Shown: positions 8,722-17,470, counted from the stretch's first letter. The stretch: DNA of 64,000 nt from FEN-1219 sp035644475 (GCA_035644475.1 DASQOL010000146.1:1-64000); one strand, 5' to 3'. Notes: a model not told the origin generated them from the letters alone. A program made the numbers and translations.

Positions 8722-9866
8722 AGCCGATCGACAGCAAGCTCCCGACCGTCGGCACCACGATCTTCACGGTGATGTCGCGGCTCGCGGAGCAACACGGCGC
8801 CGTGAATCTCTCGCAGGGGTTTCCCGACTTCCAGCCGCCCGACGGGCTGCTCGATCGTGTCGAGGAGCAGCTGCGCGCGCGCTGCCATCAATACGCGCCG
8901 ATGCCGGGATCGGTGCCGTTGCGCGCCGCGATCGCGGGCAAGGTTCGCGATCTCTACGGCGTCACGGCGGACCCCGACACCGAGATCACGGTCACGAGCG
9001 GCGCGACCGAGGCGATCTTCGGCGCGATCCAGGCCCTGGTGCGGCGCGACGACGAGGTGATCGTGCTCGATCCGTGCTACGACTCGTACGAGCCGTCGAT
9101 CACGCTCGCCGGCGGTCGCGCCGTGCATTTGCCGCTCACGCTGCCCGACTTCGGCGTCGACTGGGACCGGCTGCGCGCGAGCTTGAGCGAGCGCACGCGG
9201 CTCGTCATCGTCAACACGCCGCATAACCCGACCGGCGCGCTCCTGTCGAGCGCGGACTTCGACCGGCTCGCCGAGCTCCTGCGGCCGTACGACTGCTACC
9301 TGCTGAGCGACGAAGTCTACGAGCACGTCGTGTTCGACGGCCGCCGGCACGCGACCGCGCTTGCACAGCCCGAGCTCCGCGCGCGTTCGCTCGCCGTGTT
9401 CTCGTTCGGCAAGACCTATCACGCCACGGGCTGGAAGCTCGGCTACTGCATCGCCCCGCCGGAGCTCACCGCGGAGCTGCGCCGTGTCCACCAGTACGTG
9501 ACGTTCGCGTCGACGTCGCCGTTGCAGCTCGCGCTCGCGCACTACATGACGGAGCATCCCGAGCATCACCTCGGCTTACCCGAGTTTTATCAGGAACGGC
9601 GCGACTATTTCCTGCGGTTGCTCGACGGCACGCGGTTTCGCGCGCGCCCGGCGGCGGGAACCTACTTCCAGCTCGCGGACTATGCGGAGATCTCGGATCT
9701 GTCTGACGTGGAGTTCGCGCGCTGGCTCACGATCGAGCACGGTGTAGCGGTGATCCCGATCTCCGTGTTCTATCGCGATCCGCCGAAGCTTAAGGTCGCG
9801 CGGTTCTGCTTCGCGAAGCACGACGCGACGCTCGACGAGGCCGCGCGGCGGCTCGCCGGGCTCTGA
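8718..9866 (+). CDS. Methionine-type PLP-dependent aminotransferase (YbdL-like)
   Basis: 382 residues, fold-type I aminotransferase. The start LPTVGTTIFTVMSRLAEQHGAVNLSQGFPDF is characteristic of the YbdL/methionine aminotransferase group. NTPHNPTG binds cofactor, and SFGKTYHATGWKLGY contains the PLP-binding lysine and the arginine-clamp region. Such enzymes interconvert methionine or aromatic amino acids and keto acids, including in methionine salvage. It starts inside the OPT gene end (ATGA-like 4-base overlap), so it is translated with the transporters. Confidence 0.88.
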   Translation: MKPIDSKLPTVGTTIFTVMSRLAEQHGAVNLSQGFPDFQPPDGLLDRVEEQLRARCHQYAPMPGSVPLRAAIAGKVRDLYGVTADPDTEITVTSGATEAIFGAIQALVRRDDEVIVLDPCYDSYEPSITLAGGRAVHLPLTLPDFGVDWDRLRASLSERTRLVIVNTPHNPTGALLSSADFDRLAELLRPYDCYLLSDEVYEHVVFDGRRHATALAQPELRARSLAVFSFGKTYHATGWKLGYCIAPPELTAELRRVHQYVTFASTSPLQLALAHYMTEHPEHHLGLPEFYQERRDYFLRLLDGTRFRARPAAGTYFQLADYAEISDLSDVEFARWLTIEHGVAVIPISVFYRDPPKLKVARFCFAKHDATLDEAARRLAGL

Positions 9867-9878
9867 ATCGGGACCGAG

Positions 9879-10664
9879 CTACTTGCCCGCGTGCTCCGCG
9901 GCGGCGAGCTCGTCGATGAGCTCGATGAGCTGCTCGTGGCCGCCCGCCATGCCGACGTCCGTGAAGTACTTGCCGTTGACGACGACCGCCGGAACGCCCG
10001 TGACCCGGTAGCGGCGGTTGAGCTCTTCGGCGCGCTGCAGCTTGGTGTGCACGGAGAACGAGTCGAACATGCTCTTGAAATCGGCCGCCGAGACGTTGAA
10101 TTTGCCGAAGAAGTCGCGGAGCTTGTCCTCGGTGTCGAGCAGGTTGCCGTTCTGGTGGATCTCCCGGAACAGCGCGTCATGCATCTCGGCGCCCTTGCCG
10201 AGCGCTTCGGCCGTGTAGAACGCGCGCGCGTGCAGCTTCCAGAGCGCCTGCCCGACGCCCGGCACGCGCACGAAGCTCACGTACTCCGGTTTGCGTTTGA
10301 GCCAGCTCGAGATGAATGGGTCGAGCGCATAGCAGTGCGGGCAACCGTACCAGAAGACTTCGGCGACCTCGACCTGATCGGGGCTCGAGCTCGTCGGTTG
10401 CGTGGGCGACAGGCGCGTGTAGTTCGTGCCGAGCTGGAAGCGGCCAGTGGTCGGAGGAGGCGCCGTGTTGTTCGCCGCCGCCGCAGTGGACGGCTGCGGC
10501 GGAGTCGGCGTTTGCGCGGCCGCGGCTTCCTGCGCGGCCGGCGACGTCGTCTCGACGGCGGGAGGCGCCGCGCCAATGGCGGCGGTCGACTCCTGCGCGG
10601 GCTCGCCGCCGCCGCAGCCCGCGAGCACGACCAATGACAACATCCATGAAGGTCTCTTGAGCAT
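9879..10664 (-). CDS. dsbA: Thiol:disulfide interchange protein DsbA (lipoprotein-like)
   Basis: 261 residues. A lipoprotein signal ends in LAGC (cysteine about 16), followed by an alanine/threonine/proline-rich linker to about residue 75 and then a DsbA-type thioredoxin domain with the active site CPHC in FWYGCPHCYALDPFI. The cis-proline region is VTGVPAVVVNGKY. It introduces disulfide bonds into periplasmic proteins. The long linker and lipid anchor are unusual compared with soluble E. coli DsbA, but such forms occur in xanthomonad-like genomes. It lies downstream of the cytochrome c4 gene on the same strand. Confidence 0.9.
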   Translation of the reverse strand: MLKRPSWMLSLVVLAGCGGGEPAQESTAAIGAAPPAVETTSPAAQEAAAAQTPTPPQPSTAAAANNTAPPPTTGRFQLGTNYTRLSPTQPTSSSPDQVEVAEVFWYGCPHCYALDPFISSWLKRKPEYVSFVRVPGVGQALWKLHARAFYTAEALGKGAEMHDALFREIHQNGNLLDTEDKLRDFFGKFNVSAADFKSMFDSFSVHTKLQRAEELNRRYRVTGVPAVVVNGKYFTDVGMAGGHEQLIELIDELAAAEHAGK

Positions 10665-10693
10665 TGCGAGGTCCCCTCCGTTCTCCCGCGGCG

Positions 10694-11347
10694 CTACTGC
10701 AATCCCTGCACGTAGCTCGCGAGCGCATGAATCTCGTCTTGGACCAATAGACCCGCGACGTTGCGCATCATCTGGTTCACGTCGGCGTCGGAGCGCCGGT
10801 CGCCGGACGCGTACGCGCCGAGCTGCTTCTCGACGTATTGCGCGTGCTGGCTGCTGATGCGCGGGTACGCGGCGAGCGGGTTGCCGTGCCCCGTCGGGCC
10901 GTGGCAGCCGATGCAGGCCGCGATGCCGCGCTCCGGCACGCCGCCGCGGTAGATCTGTTGGCCGAGGCTCACGAGGGCCGGATCCGCGCCCTTCGGCGTG
11001 GGCTTTTGCGTCGAGAAATAGGCGGCGACGTCGAGCATGTCCTGGTCGCTGAGCAGCATGGCAAAGGGCTGCATGGTGACGTCAGTGCGCTCGCCGTTCT
11101 TGAATGCCTTCAGTTGGCGCACGATGTACGCAGGGTGCTGACCCGCGAGGCTTGGCCACATGGGGCTAACGCTGTTGCCGTCGGCGCCGTGGCAGGCGGC
11201 ACAGGTCATCGACTTGGTTCTACCCGCATCGACGTCGACCGTCTGCGCGAGCAGGGGCTGCGCGAGCAACGAGCCGAAAACGATCACGGCGAGCACCAAG
11301 GCGGGGTGACGAAGGATTCTGCTCGGGCGGGGGGCTAGCTCGTCCAC
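10694..11347 (-). CDS. Di-haem cytochrome c4
   Basis: 217 residues with an N-terminal signal peptide (about 1-35) and two c-type haem motifs, CAACH (about 49-53) and CIGCH (about 145-149), each followed by a methionine-containing segment for the sixth ligand (MQPFAM and MMRNV regions). The two-domain duplication is typical of cytochrome c4, a periplasmic electron carrier feeding terminal oxidases. The order engB / cytochrome c4 / dsbA is conserved in many gammaproteobacteria. Confidence 0.93.
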   Translation of the reverse strand: MDELAPRPSRILRHPALVLAVIVFGSLLAQPLLAQTVDVDAGRTKSMTCAACHGADGNSVSPMWPSLAGQHPAYIVRQLKAFKNGERTDVTMQPFAMLLSDQDMLDVAAYFSTQKPTPKGADPALVSLGQQIYRGGVPERGIAACIGCHGPTGHGNPLAAYPRISSQHAQYVEKQLGAYASGDRRSDADVNQMMRNVAGLLVQDEIHALASYVQGLQ

Positions 11348-11437
11348 GGTCGACCGATCCTGCTGTTTTTCCTCGAAAACGGCGCTGATTGTACACTAAC
11401 GACCCGCCCCGCAAGTCTGGCCATCACGTCGACGTCC

Positions 11438-12031
11438 GTGCCGAATCCGACCTTTATCAAGAGCGCAGCGAGCCCCACGGACTTTCCGGCGGACGTCGGT
11501 CGCGAGGTCGCGTTCGTCGGCCGTTCGAATTCCGGCAAGTCGACCGCGCTCAACCTCGTCGTTGGCGCGCGCAACCTCGCGCGCGTCAGCAAGACCCCCG
11601 GCCGCACCCAGCTCGCGAATTTTTTCGAGCTCGCGCCCGAGCGGCGGCTCGTCGACTTGCCGGGATACGGCTTCGCGCACGTGACGCGGGCAACGAAGGA
11701 ACGCTGGCGCCGCATGATCGATGCGTACCTCACGCGCCGAGAGTCGCTCGTGGGCCTGATCGTGACGATCGACATCCGGCGCGGCATCACCGACCTCGAC
11801 GACCAGTTGCTCGGCTGGCTCGCGCCGCTCGACCTCGCGGTTGGAGTGCTGCTCACGAAGGCGGACAAGCTGAGCCGGGGCGCCGCGCGCGCACGCGAGC
11901 ACGAGGTCGCGGCCAGGCTCGGCGGCGAGCGCGTCACGCGCTTCTCGTCGCTCAGCCGCGAAGGCGTCGACTCGGCGCGCGCGTGGCTCGACGCGTGGTT
12001 GCTCGTTACAGCTCTGAAGGGTGGAGATTAA
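11438..12031 (+). CDS. engB: Ribosome biogenesis GTP-binding protein EngB/YsxC
   Basis: 197 residues from GTG 11438. GTPase motifs: GRSNSGKST (G1), KTPGRTQ (switch I), DLPGYG (G3) and TKADK (G4). EngB acts in late assembly of the large ribosomal subunit. It is divergent from the cytochrome c4 gene and convergent with polA, the same polA/engB neighbourhood as in Escherichia and Pseudomonas. Confidence 0.95.
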   Translation: MPNPTFIKSAASPTDFPADVGREVAFVGRSNSGKSTALNLVVGARNLARVSKTPGRTQLANFFELAPERRLVDLPGYGFAHVTRATKERWRRMIDAYLTRRESLVGLIVTIDIRRGITDLDDQLLGWLAPLDLAVGVLLTKADKLSRGAARAREHEVAARLGGERVTRFSSLSREGVDSARAWLDAWLLVTALKGGD

Positions 12032-12035
12032 AGAG

Positions 12036-12192
12036 GCCCCGGGCGCGGGATTCAGGGGACACGCCCGGGGCGCCAAATCCCGGCGGGGTGAGCCGGGATT
12101 TAAGGACCCCGCTTAGGGAGGATAGCGGGAGCACTCTTCCTGAGTGCCGTAAGTTTAGTCAGCCGTGAGCCGCGGAAAGTTCCGAGCGGCTC
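12036..12192. other. Hairpin-rich intergenic region between engB and polA
   Basis: Four hairpins follow one another: GCCCCGGGCG (12036-12045) with CGCCCGGGGC (12062-12071); AAATCCCGGC (12075-12084) with GCCGGGATTT (12092-12101); GCACTC (12131-12136) with GAGTGC (12142-12147); and GAGCCGC (12167-12173) with GCGGCTC (12186-12192). The second resembles a bidirectional terminator for the convergent genes. In enterics and pseudomonads this exact interval encodes the Spot 42 and ErsA small RNAs, so an RNA gene is possible, although no sequence match to them was seen. Confidence 0.45.
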
Positions 12193-12223
12193 GCCGTCCG
12201 CGAAGCTCAAGATTTCGTTGGCG

Positions 12224-15004
12224 TCAGTGTGCCTGATCCCAGTTGTCGCCGACGCCGACGTCGGCGCGCAGCGGCACCGATAGCGAAGCCGCGGACTCCA
12301 TGAGCCGCTTGACGGCCGCTCCGACCGGCTCGACGTGTTGCGCGGGCACCTCCACGACGAGCTCGTCGTGGACCTGCATGATCAAACGCGCCTCGGGACG
12401 GTGGCGTCGCAGCCACGCGTCCACTTCGATCATCGCGCGCTTGACGATGTCCGCCGCGGTGCCTTGCATCGGCGCATTGATCGCACTGCGCTCGGCGTAC
12501 TGACGCTGCTGCGCGTTGCGCGCGTTGATGTCGGGCAGGTAGAGCCTGCGGCCGAACACGGTGCTCACGTAGCCCCGCTCGCGGGCCCCGCGTCTCGTCT
12601 CGTCCATGTAGCGCTTCACGCCCGGATAGCGCTCGAAATAAAGTTCGACGTAGGCCTGGGCTTGACCGCGCTCGATCCCGAGCTGCTTCGCGAGGCCGAA
12701 CGCCGACATGCCGTAGATGAGGCCGAAGTTGATGGCTTTCGCGGATCGGCGCTGGTCAGCGGTCACGGCCTCGAGCGGCGTGCCGAAGACTTCGGCCGCC
12801 GTCGCGCGGTGGATGTCCGTGTCGGCCGCGAAAGCAACGAGCAGTCCTTCGTCGCCGGACAGGTGCGCCATGATCCTGAGCTCGATCTGCGAGTAGTCGG
12901 CGGCGAGGAGCTTGAAGCCTGGCGCCGCCACGAATGCCTGACGGATCCGCCGGCCTTCGGGAGTGCGCACGGGGATGTTCTGCAGATTGGGGTCGGTCGA
13001 CGACAGCCGGCCCGTTGCCGCCACCGTCTGCTCGTACGACGTATGGATGCGCGCGGTCCGCGGGTGGATCTCGGACGGCAGCTTGTCGGTGTACGTCGAC
13101 TTGAGCTTGGAGAGCGCGCGGTGTTCGAGCACGAGCCGCGGCAGCGCGTGTTGCTCGGCGAGCTGCTCAAGCACGTCCTCGGCCGTCGACGGCTGGCCCT
13201 TCGGCGTCTTGCCGAGCACCGGCAGCCCGAGCCGCTGGTACAGCACGTCTTGCAGCTGTTTCGGCGAGCCGAGATTGAAGGGGCCCCCGGCAGCCTCGTA
13301 CGCGGCACGCTCAGCCGCGGCCATGGCGGTGGCGAGCTCCTGGCTCTGGCGGCGCAGCATTGCGGCGTCGACCATCACGCCCGTGTGCTCCATGTGCTCG
13401 AGCACGCCGATCAACGGCAGCTCGATCTCGCGATACACGCCCTCGAGATCGGGCACTGCGGCGAGCCGCGCGCGGAGCGCCTGATGGAGCCGCAGCGCGA
13501 CGTCCGCGCGCTCGCCCGCGTACTGCGTCGCGCTCGCGACGTCGACTTGATCGAATGGGAGCTGCTTCGCGCCCTTGCCGGCGATGCTCTCGTACTTCAA
13601 CGTTTCGAGCCCGAGATACGCGGCCGCGACCGAGCCCATGTCGTGGCGCGCGGCAGTGGAGTTCAAGACGTACGACTCGAGCATCGTGTCGTTGGCCGGG
13701 CCGCCGAGCCGAAGCCCAAGGTTCTCGAGCGCGTGCGCATCGCGCTTGACCTGGTGCCCTACCTTCGGCGCGCCGCTTTCGAGCCAGCCGCGTAAACGTT
13801 CGACGACCGCCGCGCGCTCGAGCTGCTGCGGCGCGCCTGGATAGCCGTGCGCGACCGGCACGTAGGCGGCCTCCCCCGGCTCGACGGCGAGCGCGACCCC
13901 GACGAGCTCGGCGAGCATGTAGCCGCCGCCCGTAGTTTCGATTTCGAGCGCGGCGATCTCGGCGGACTCGAGGCGCGCGATCCAGCGGTCGAGCTGCTCG
14001 AGCGTAGCGATCGTCTCGTAGCGGCCTTCGGTTTTCGCCGTCGCAAGCGCCCCGGAGCCTTCGGACGAGCCGGCGGAGCCTTCGGACGAGCCGGCGGCGC
14101 CTTGGGACGGGCCTGCGGCCGCTTGGGACGAGCCTGCGACGGCTTGCGCCTCGGCATCGCGCACACGGCGCAGATGGCGGCTGAACTCGAGTCGCTCGAA
14201 CAACGCGACGAGCCGCGCTTTGTCGGGCGCGCGCAGCGCGAGGTCGCGCGCGGCTACGGCCAACTCGAGGTTGCAGCGAATCGTGGCGAGCCGCTTCGAC
14301 AGGTCGAGATCGGGCAACGCCTCGCGCAGCCGTTCGCCGACCTTGCCGGCGACGTCGGCGGCGTGCAGCTTGAGCGTGTCGAGGTCGCGGTATTGCTGGA
14401 GCCACTTCGCCGCCGTCTTCGGACCGACGCCCGGCACACCCGGAATGTTGTCCGACGTGTCGCCGACGAGCGCGAGGTAGTCGATGATCTGCTCGGGCGC
14501 CACGCCAAACTTCGCGATGACGCCCTCGCGATCGAGCGCGCTGCCGTCCATCGTGTTGACGAGCCCGACGTGCTCGTCGACCAGCTGCGCGAGATCTTTG
14601 TCTCCCGTCGAGATCACGGTCGCCTGGCCGGCCGCCGACGCTTGGCGCGCGAGCGTGCCGATCACGTCGTCGGCCTCCACTCCTTCGACGCGCAGCAGCG
14701 GAATGCCCATCGCCTCGATCGTCTCGAGCAACGGCTCGATCTGCGCGCGCAGCTCGTCCGGCATCGGCGCGCGGTTCGCCTTGTACTCGGCGAACATGTC
14801 GTCGCGGAACGTGCGGCCCGGCGCGTCGAACACCACGGCCATGCTGTCCGGCGCGTAGTCGTCGAGGAGCTTGTAGAGCATGTTGACGACGCCGAGCACG
14901 GCGCCGGTGGGCTCGCCGCGCGCCGTCGTCAACGCCGGCAGCGCGTGGAACGCGCGGTAGAGGTACGAGGAGCCGTCGACGAGAACGAGCGGTCTAGCGC
15001 CCAT
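12224..15004 (-). CDS. polA: DNA polymerase I, proofreading site degenerate
   Basis: 926 residues from ATG 15004, which has an AGGAGAA ribosome site upstream; an ATG 18 bases earlier is less likely because it contains that site. Domains: 5' nuclease (about 1-285), a serine/glycine/alanine repeat linker (about 290-318), 3'-5' exonuclease-like domain (about 328-515) and polymerase (about 540-926) with ADYSQIELR and VHDEL catalytic motifs intact. In the exonuclease domain the E. coli D355 position is Glu and the D501 position is Arg, while E357, D424 and Y497 are kept. DNA repair and Okazaki-fragment processing are expected, probably without normal proofreading. It overlaps lptM by 11 bases. Confidence 0.95.
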   Translation of the reverse strand: MGARPLVLVDGSSYLYRAFHALPALTTARGEPTGAVLGVVNMLYKLLDDYAPDSMAVVFDAPGRTFRDDMFAEYKANRAPMPDELRAQIEPLLETIEAMGIPLLRVEGVEADDVIGTLARQASAAGQATVISTGDKDLAQLVDEHVGLVNTMDGSALDREGVIAKFGVAPEQIIDYLALVGDTSDNIPGVPGVGPKTAAKWLQQYRDLDTLKLHAADVAGKVGERLREALPDLDLSKRLATIRCNLELAVAARDLALRAPDKARLVALFERLEFSRHLRRVRDAEAQAVAGSSQAAAGPSQGAAGSSEGSAGSSEGSGALATAKTEGRYETIATLEQLDRWIARLESAEIAALEIETTGGGYMLAELVGVALAVEPGEAAYVPVAHGYPGAPQQLERAAVVERLRGWLESGAPKVGHQVKRDAHALENLGLRLGGPANDTMLESYVLNSTAARHDMGSVAAAYLGLETLKYESIAGKGAKQLPFDQVDVASATQYAGERADVALRLHQALRARLAAVPDLEGVYREIELPLIGVLEHMEHTGVMVDAAMLRRQSQELATAMAAAERAAYEAAGGPFNLGSPKQLQDVLYQRLGLPVLGKTPKGQPSTAEDVLEQLAEQHALPRLVLEHRALSKLKSTYTDKLPSEIHPRTARIHTSYEQTVAATGRLSSTDPNLQNIPVRTPEGRRIRQAFVAAPGFKLLAADYSQIELRIMAHLSGDEGLLVAFAADTDIHRATAAEVFGTPLEAVTADQRRSAKAINFGLIYGMSAFGLAKQLGIERGQAQAYVELYFERYPGVKRYMDETRRGARERGYVSTVFGRRLYLPDINARNAQQRQYAERSAINAPMQGTAADIVKRAMIEVDAWLRRHRPEARLIMQVHDELVVEVPAQHVEPVGAAVKRLMESAASLSVPLRADVGVGDNWDQAH
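14048..14137. repeat. Tandem repeat encoding the PolA linker
   Basis: Units of about 24 bases resembling GAGCCTTCGGACGAGCCGGC repeat three to four times with variation, encoding an alternating Ala-Gly-Ser-Ser-Glu/Gln-Gly pattern between the 5' nuclease and exonuclease-like domains. Such repeats can change copy number by slippage without breaking the frame. Confidence 0.6.
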
Positions 15005-15215
15005 TCTCGCGCTTCTCCTCATCGGTTGGCTCGGCCGGGGCGCCGTTCGCCGGCTCGGCGCTCGGCGCGTTGGGGTCGATGCGTTGGATCGGTCGCGCGG
15101 AGTCGGGGAGGCTCAACGGGCCGCGTTGGCCGCAGCCGCCGGTCACGGCCGCCGCCGCGAGCAGGGAGGCACAGAGGGCGCGCTGCCAGCGCCGTTCCGT
15201 CACCCCTTTCGTCAC
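14994..15215 (-). CDS. lptM: LPS translocon maturation chaperone LptM (YifL-type lipoprotein)
   Basis: 73 residues from GTG 15215. A short signal sequence ends at a cysteine in GGCGQRGPLSLP, the CGxxGPL signature of LptM/YifL. LptM is an outer-membrane lipoprotein that assists disulfide maturation of LptD. The C-terminal tail is proline- and acid-rich. Its GTG overlaps the argH stop (GTGA) and its end overlaps polA, so it is translationally coupled to both. In many proteobacteria lptM instead neighbours lysA, which makes this position notable. Confidence 0.8.
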   Translation of the reverse strand: MTKGVTERRWQRALCASLLAAAAVTGGCGQRGPLSLPDSARPIQRIDPNAPSAEPANGAPAEPTDEEKRENGR

Positions 15216-16405
15216 GATTCCTCACCGCGCAAGCGTGCCGCGACGCGCCGGTAGGCCTCCCGGAACGGCAGGCCTTCCTTGACGACGAGCTCGTTCGCTT
15301 GCTCGGCCGCATGGAGCTCCGGGCCGAGCTCGATCTTGTCGGGCTGGAAGCGCACGCCGGGCAGCGCATGCGCCATGATCGCGAGCACGTCCTCCGCGAG
15401 GTCGATGCTGCGGAATAGCGGCGCTTTGAGCCGCTGCAAGTCGCGGTGATAGCCGGAGGTGAGCTTGGCCGTGATCGACAGCGCCTCTTGAAGCGCGCCC
15501 GTGATCGTCGCGGGCGCGGCGCGCACGAGCTCGAACACGTCGGGATTGCGCTTCTGCGGCATGATCGACGAGCCCGTCGTCATCTCCGCGGGCAACGCCA
15601 CGTACGCGAACTCGCTGGTATAGAAGAGCAGCAGGTCGGCCGCGAGCCGGCTCAGGTCGCCGAGCAGCACCGCGAGCTCGAAGATCAGGGACGCTTCCGC
15701 CTTGCCGCGGGAGAGCTGCACTGCGGTGACCGGCTCCTGCGTGCGCTCGAAGCCCAACGCGGCGCGGGTCGCCTCCCGGTCTAGCCCAAGGCCCGGAACG
15801 CCGTAACCCGCGGCGGAGCCGAGCGGGTTGAGCTCGGTGCGCGCGTGCACGCGCAGGAGCGCGGCGCGGTCGTCCTCGATCTCGGTGGCGAAGCCGCGGG
15901 CCCACAGCGCGACCGAGCTCGGCATCGCGGGTTGCATGTGCGTGTAGCCCGGCAGCGCGATCGCGCCCTGCTCGGTGGCGACGTGCTCGAGCGCGTCTTT
16001 GACGCGGGTGGTCGCCGTCGCGAGCTCGGTGATCGCATCGCGCAGGTACAGCCGCAGCGCGGCGAGCACCTGGTCGTTGCGCGAGCGGCCGAGATGCACG
16101 CGGCCGCCGGTGGCGCCGATCCGCTCGATCAAGCGCCGCTCGAGCGCGCTATGCACGTCCTCGTCGGCGAGCTCGATACGCCACTCCCCTGCGGCGTGCG
16201 CGTCGGCGAGCGCCTGCAGGCCGCCGCAGATCGCGGCCGTGTCGGCCGACGTGAGGAGACCCTGCTTCTGCAGCATCCGCGCGTGCGCGATTGACGCGCG
16301 CACGTCGTAGCCGACGAGCCGCCCGTCGAGCTTGTGATCTTCGCCGGCCGTGAAACGCAGAATGCGCTCATCGAGCGGCACGCCTTTGTCCCAGAGCCGC
16401 GGCAT
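15212..16405 (-). CDS. argH: Argininosuccinate lyase
   Basis: 397 residues from ATG 16405. The longer upstream open frame lies within argB. It cleaves argininosuccinate to arginine and fumarate, the last arginine-biosynthesis step. It shows HLGRSRNDQVLAALRLYLRD, PGYTHMQPAMP and the signature GSSIMPQKRNPD. It stops about 50 residues short of the E. coli enzyme, missing the last C-terminal helices after the FREAYRRVA segment. The gene ends in a GTGA overlap with lptM. Confidence 0.93.
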   Translation of the reverse strand: MPRLWDKGVPLDERILRFTAGEDHKLDGRLVGYDVRASIAHARMLQKQGLLTSADTAAICGGLQALADAHAAGEWRIELADEDVHSALERRLIERIGATGGRVHLGRSRNDQVLAALRLYLRDAITELATATTRVKDALEHVATEQGAIALPGYTHMQPAMPSSVALWARGFATEIEDDRAALLRVHARTELNPLGSAAGYGVPGLGLDREATRAALGFERTQEPVTAVQLSRGKAEASLIFELAVLLGDLSRLAADLLLFYTSEFAYVALPAEMTTGSSIMPQKRNPDVFELVRAAPATITGALQEALSITAKLTSGYHRDLQRLKAPLFRSIDLAEDVLAIMAHALPGVRFQPDKIELGPELHAAEQANELVVKEGLPFREAYRRVAARLRGEES

Positions 16406-16410
16406 CGCGT

Positions 16411-17412
16411 TCAGCTCGTCTGCCGCCCGGACGGCGGCGAAGCCTTCGACGACTTGCCGGGGGACGACTCGCCGGGGGACGACTGCTCCTCGGGGCTCAG
16501 GTGCTCGACGTCGTTGACCACCAGCGTGCCCGTGCCCTCGTTGGTGAACACCTCGAGCAGCAGGCTGTCGGGCTGCGAATACGAGATCACGTGCACGCGC
16601 GGTACGCCGCCCGAAAGCGCGCGCTCGATCGCGGCGATCTTCGGCAGCATGCCGCCCGAGATCTTGCCTTCCTCGCGGAGCTTGCGCAGGCCCGCGCGAT
16701 CGACGTACGAGACCAGCGAGCGCGGATCGTCGAGCGACTCGAGAATCCCCGGCACGCCGGTAGCGAGCACGAACTTCTCGGCTTTCAGCTCGCAAGCGAT
16801 CGCGGCGGCGACGGTGTCGGCGTTGATGTTGAGCAGCGTGCCTTGGTCGTCGGACGAGAGCGGGCTCACGATCGGCACGAGGTCGTTGTCGAGCTGCTTC
16901 ACGAGGATGCTCGCGTCGATCCCGTGGATGTCGCCGACGAAGCCGTAGTCCACGGTCTCGCCGTTGTCGCGCTGCACCGGCGGACGCCGCTGCGCCTTGA
17001 TGAGGCCGCCGTCCACGCCGCTGATGCCGATCGCCGGGATCCCGAGCGCGCGGCACATCGCCACGATCCGGGTGTTGATCTCGCCGTTCAGCACCATCGT
17101 CGATACCTCGAGCGTCGCGGCGTCGGTGACGCGGCGGCCCTCGACCATCGTGGTGGCGAGGCCCAGCCGCTTCGACAGCTGCGTCGACTGCGGCCCGCCG
17201 CCGTGCACGACGACCACGCGGATACCGACCTGGTGGAGGATGCCGATCTGCTCGAGCAGCGCGCGCGTGTTCTCCGGCGAGATGAACGCGTCGCCGCCGG
17301 CCTTGAGCACGAAGGTCTTGCGCTTGTACACGCGCAGATACGGCACCGCGTGCCGCAACGCGGTGACCACGATCGCACGCTCGTTGCTGGTGAGTCGAGT
17401 CATGACGGTCAT
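16411..17412 (-). CDS. argB: Acetylglutamate kinase-type enzyme
   Basis: 333 residues of the amino-acid kinase fold: KTFVLKAGGDAF (phosphate loop), VVVVHGGGPQ (substrate loop), GISGVDGG and NINADTVAAAIACEL. It phosphorylates N-acylglutamate. The protein has an extra N-terminal helix (residues 1-30, as in arginine-regulated or xanthomonad-type kinases) and a C-terminal low-complexity tail SSPGESSPGKSSKASPPS. It is not fused to an acetyltransferase domain, unlike the xanthomonad NAGS-kinase fusion, leaving the acylation step unassigned in this cluster. It ends six bases before the argH start. Confidence 0.9.
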   Translation of the reverse strand: MTVMTRLTSNERAIVVTALRHAVPYLRVYKRKTFVLKAGGDAFISPENTRALLEQIGILHQVGIRVVVVHGGGPQSTQLSKRLGLATTMVEGRRVTDAATLEVSTMVLNGEINTRIVAMCRALGIPAIGISGVDGGLIKAQRRPPVQRDNGETVDYGFVGDIHGIDASILVKQLDNDLVPIVSPLSSDDQGTLLNINADTVAAAIACELKAEKFVLATGVPGILESLDDPRSLVSYVDRAGLRKLREEGKISGGMLPKIAAIERALSGGVPRVHVISYSQPDSLLLEVFTNEGTGTLVVNDVEHLSPEEQSSPGESSPGKSSKASPPSGRQTS

Positions 17413-17430
17413 CCTTTCAGCATTCCTTTT

Positions 17431-17470
17431 TTCATCGTTCCCCCTTCATCATTCCCCCTTCATCATTCGA
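17431..17470. repeat. 14-bp tandem repeat at the argF'/argB junction
   Basis: TTCATCGTTCCCCC (17431-17444), TTCATCATTCCCCC (17445-17458) and TTCATCATTCGA (17459-17470) form 2.8 units. The argF' stop (17449-17451) lies within the array, so the last residues MMKGE and the intercistronic spacer come from the repeat. Read on the coding strand, each unit contains GGGGG plus ATGATGAA, offering repeated start or ribosome-site-like elements. Confidence 0.7.
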
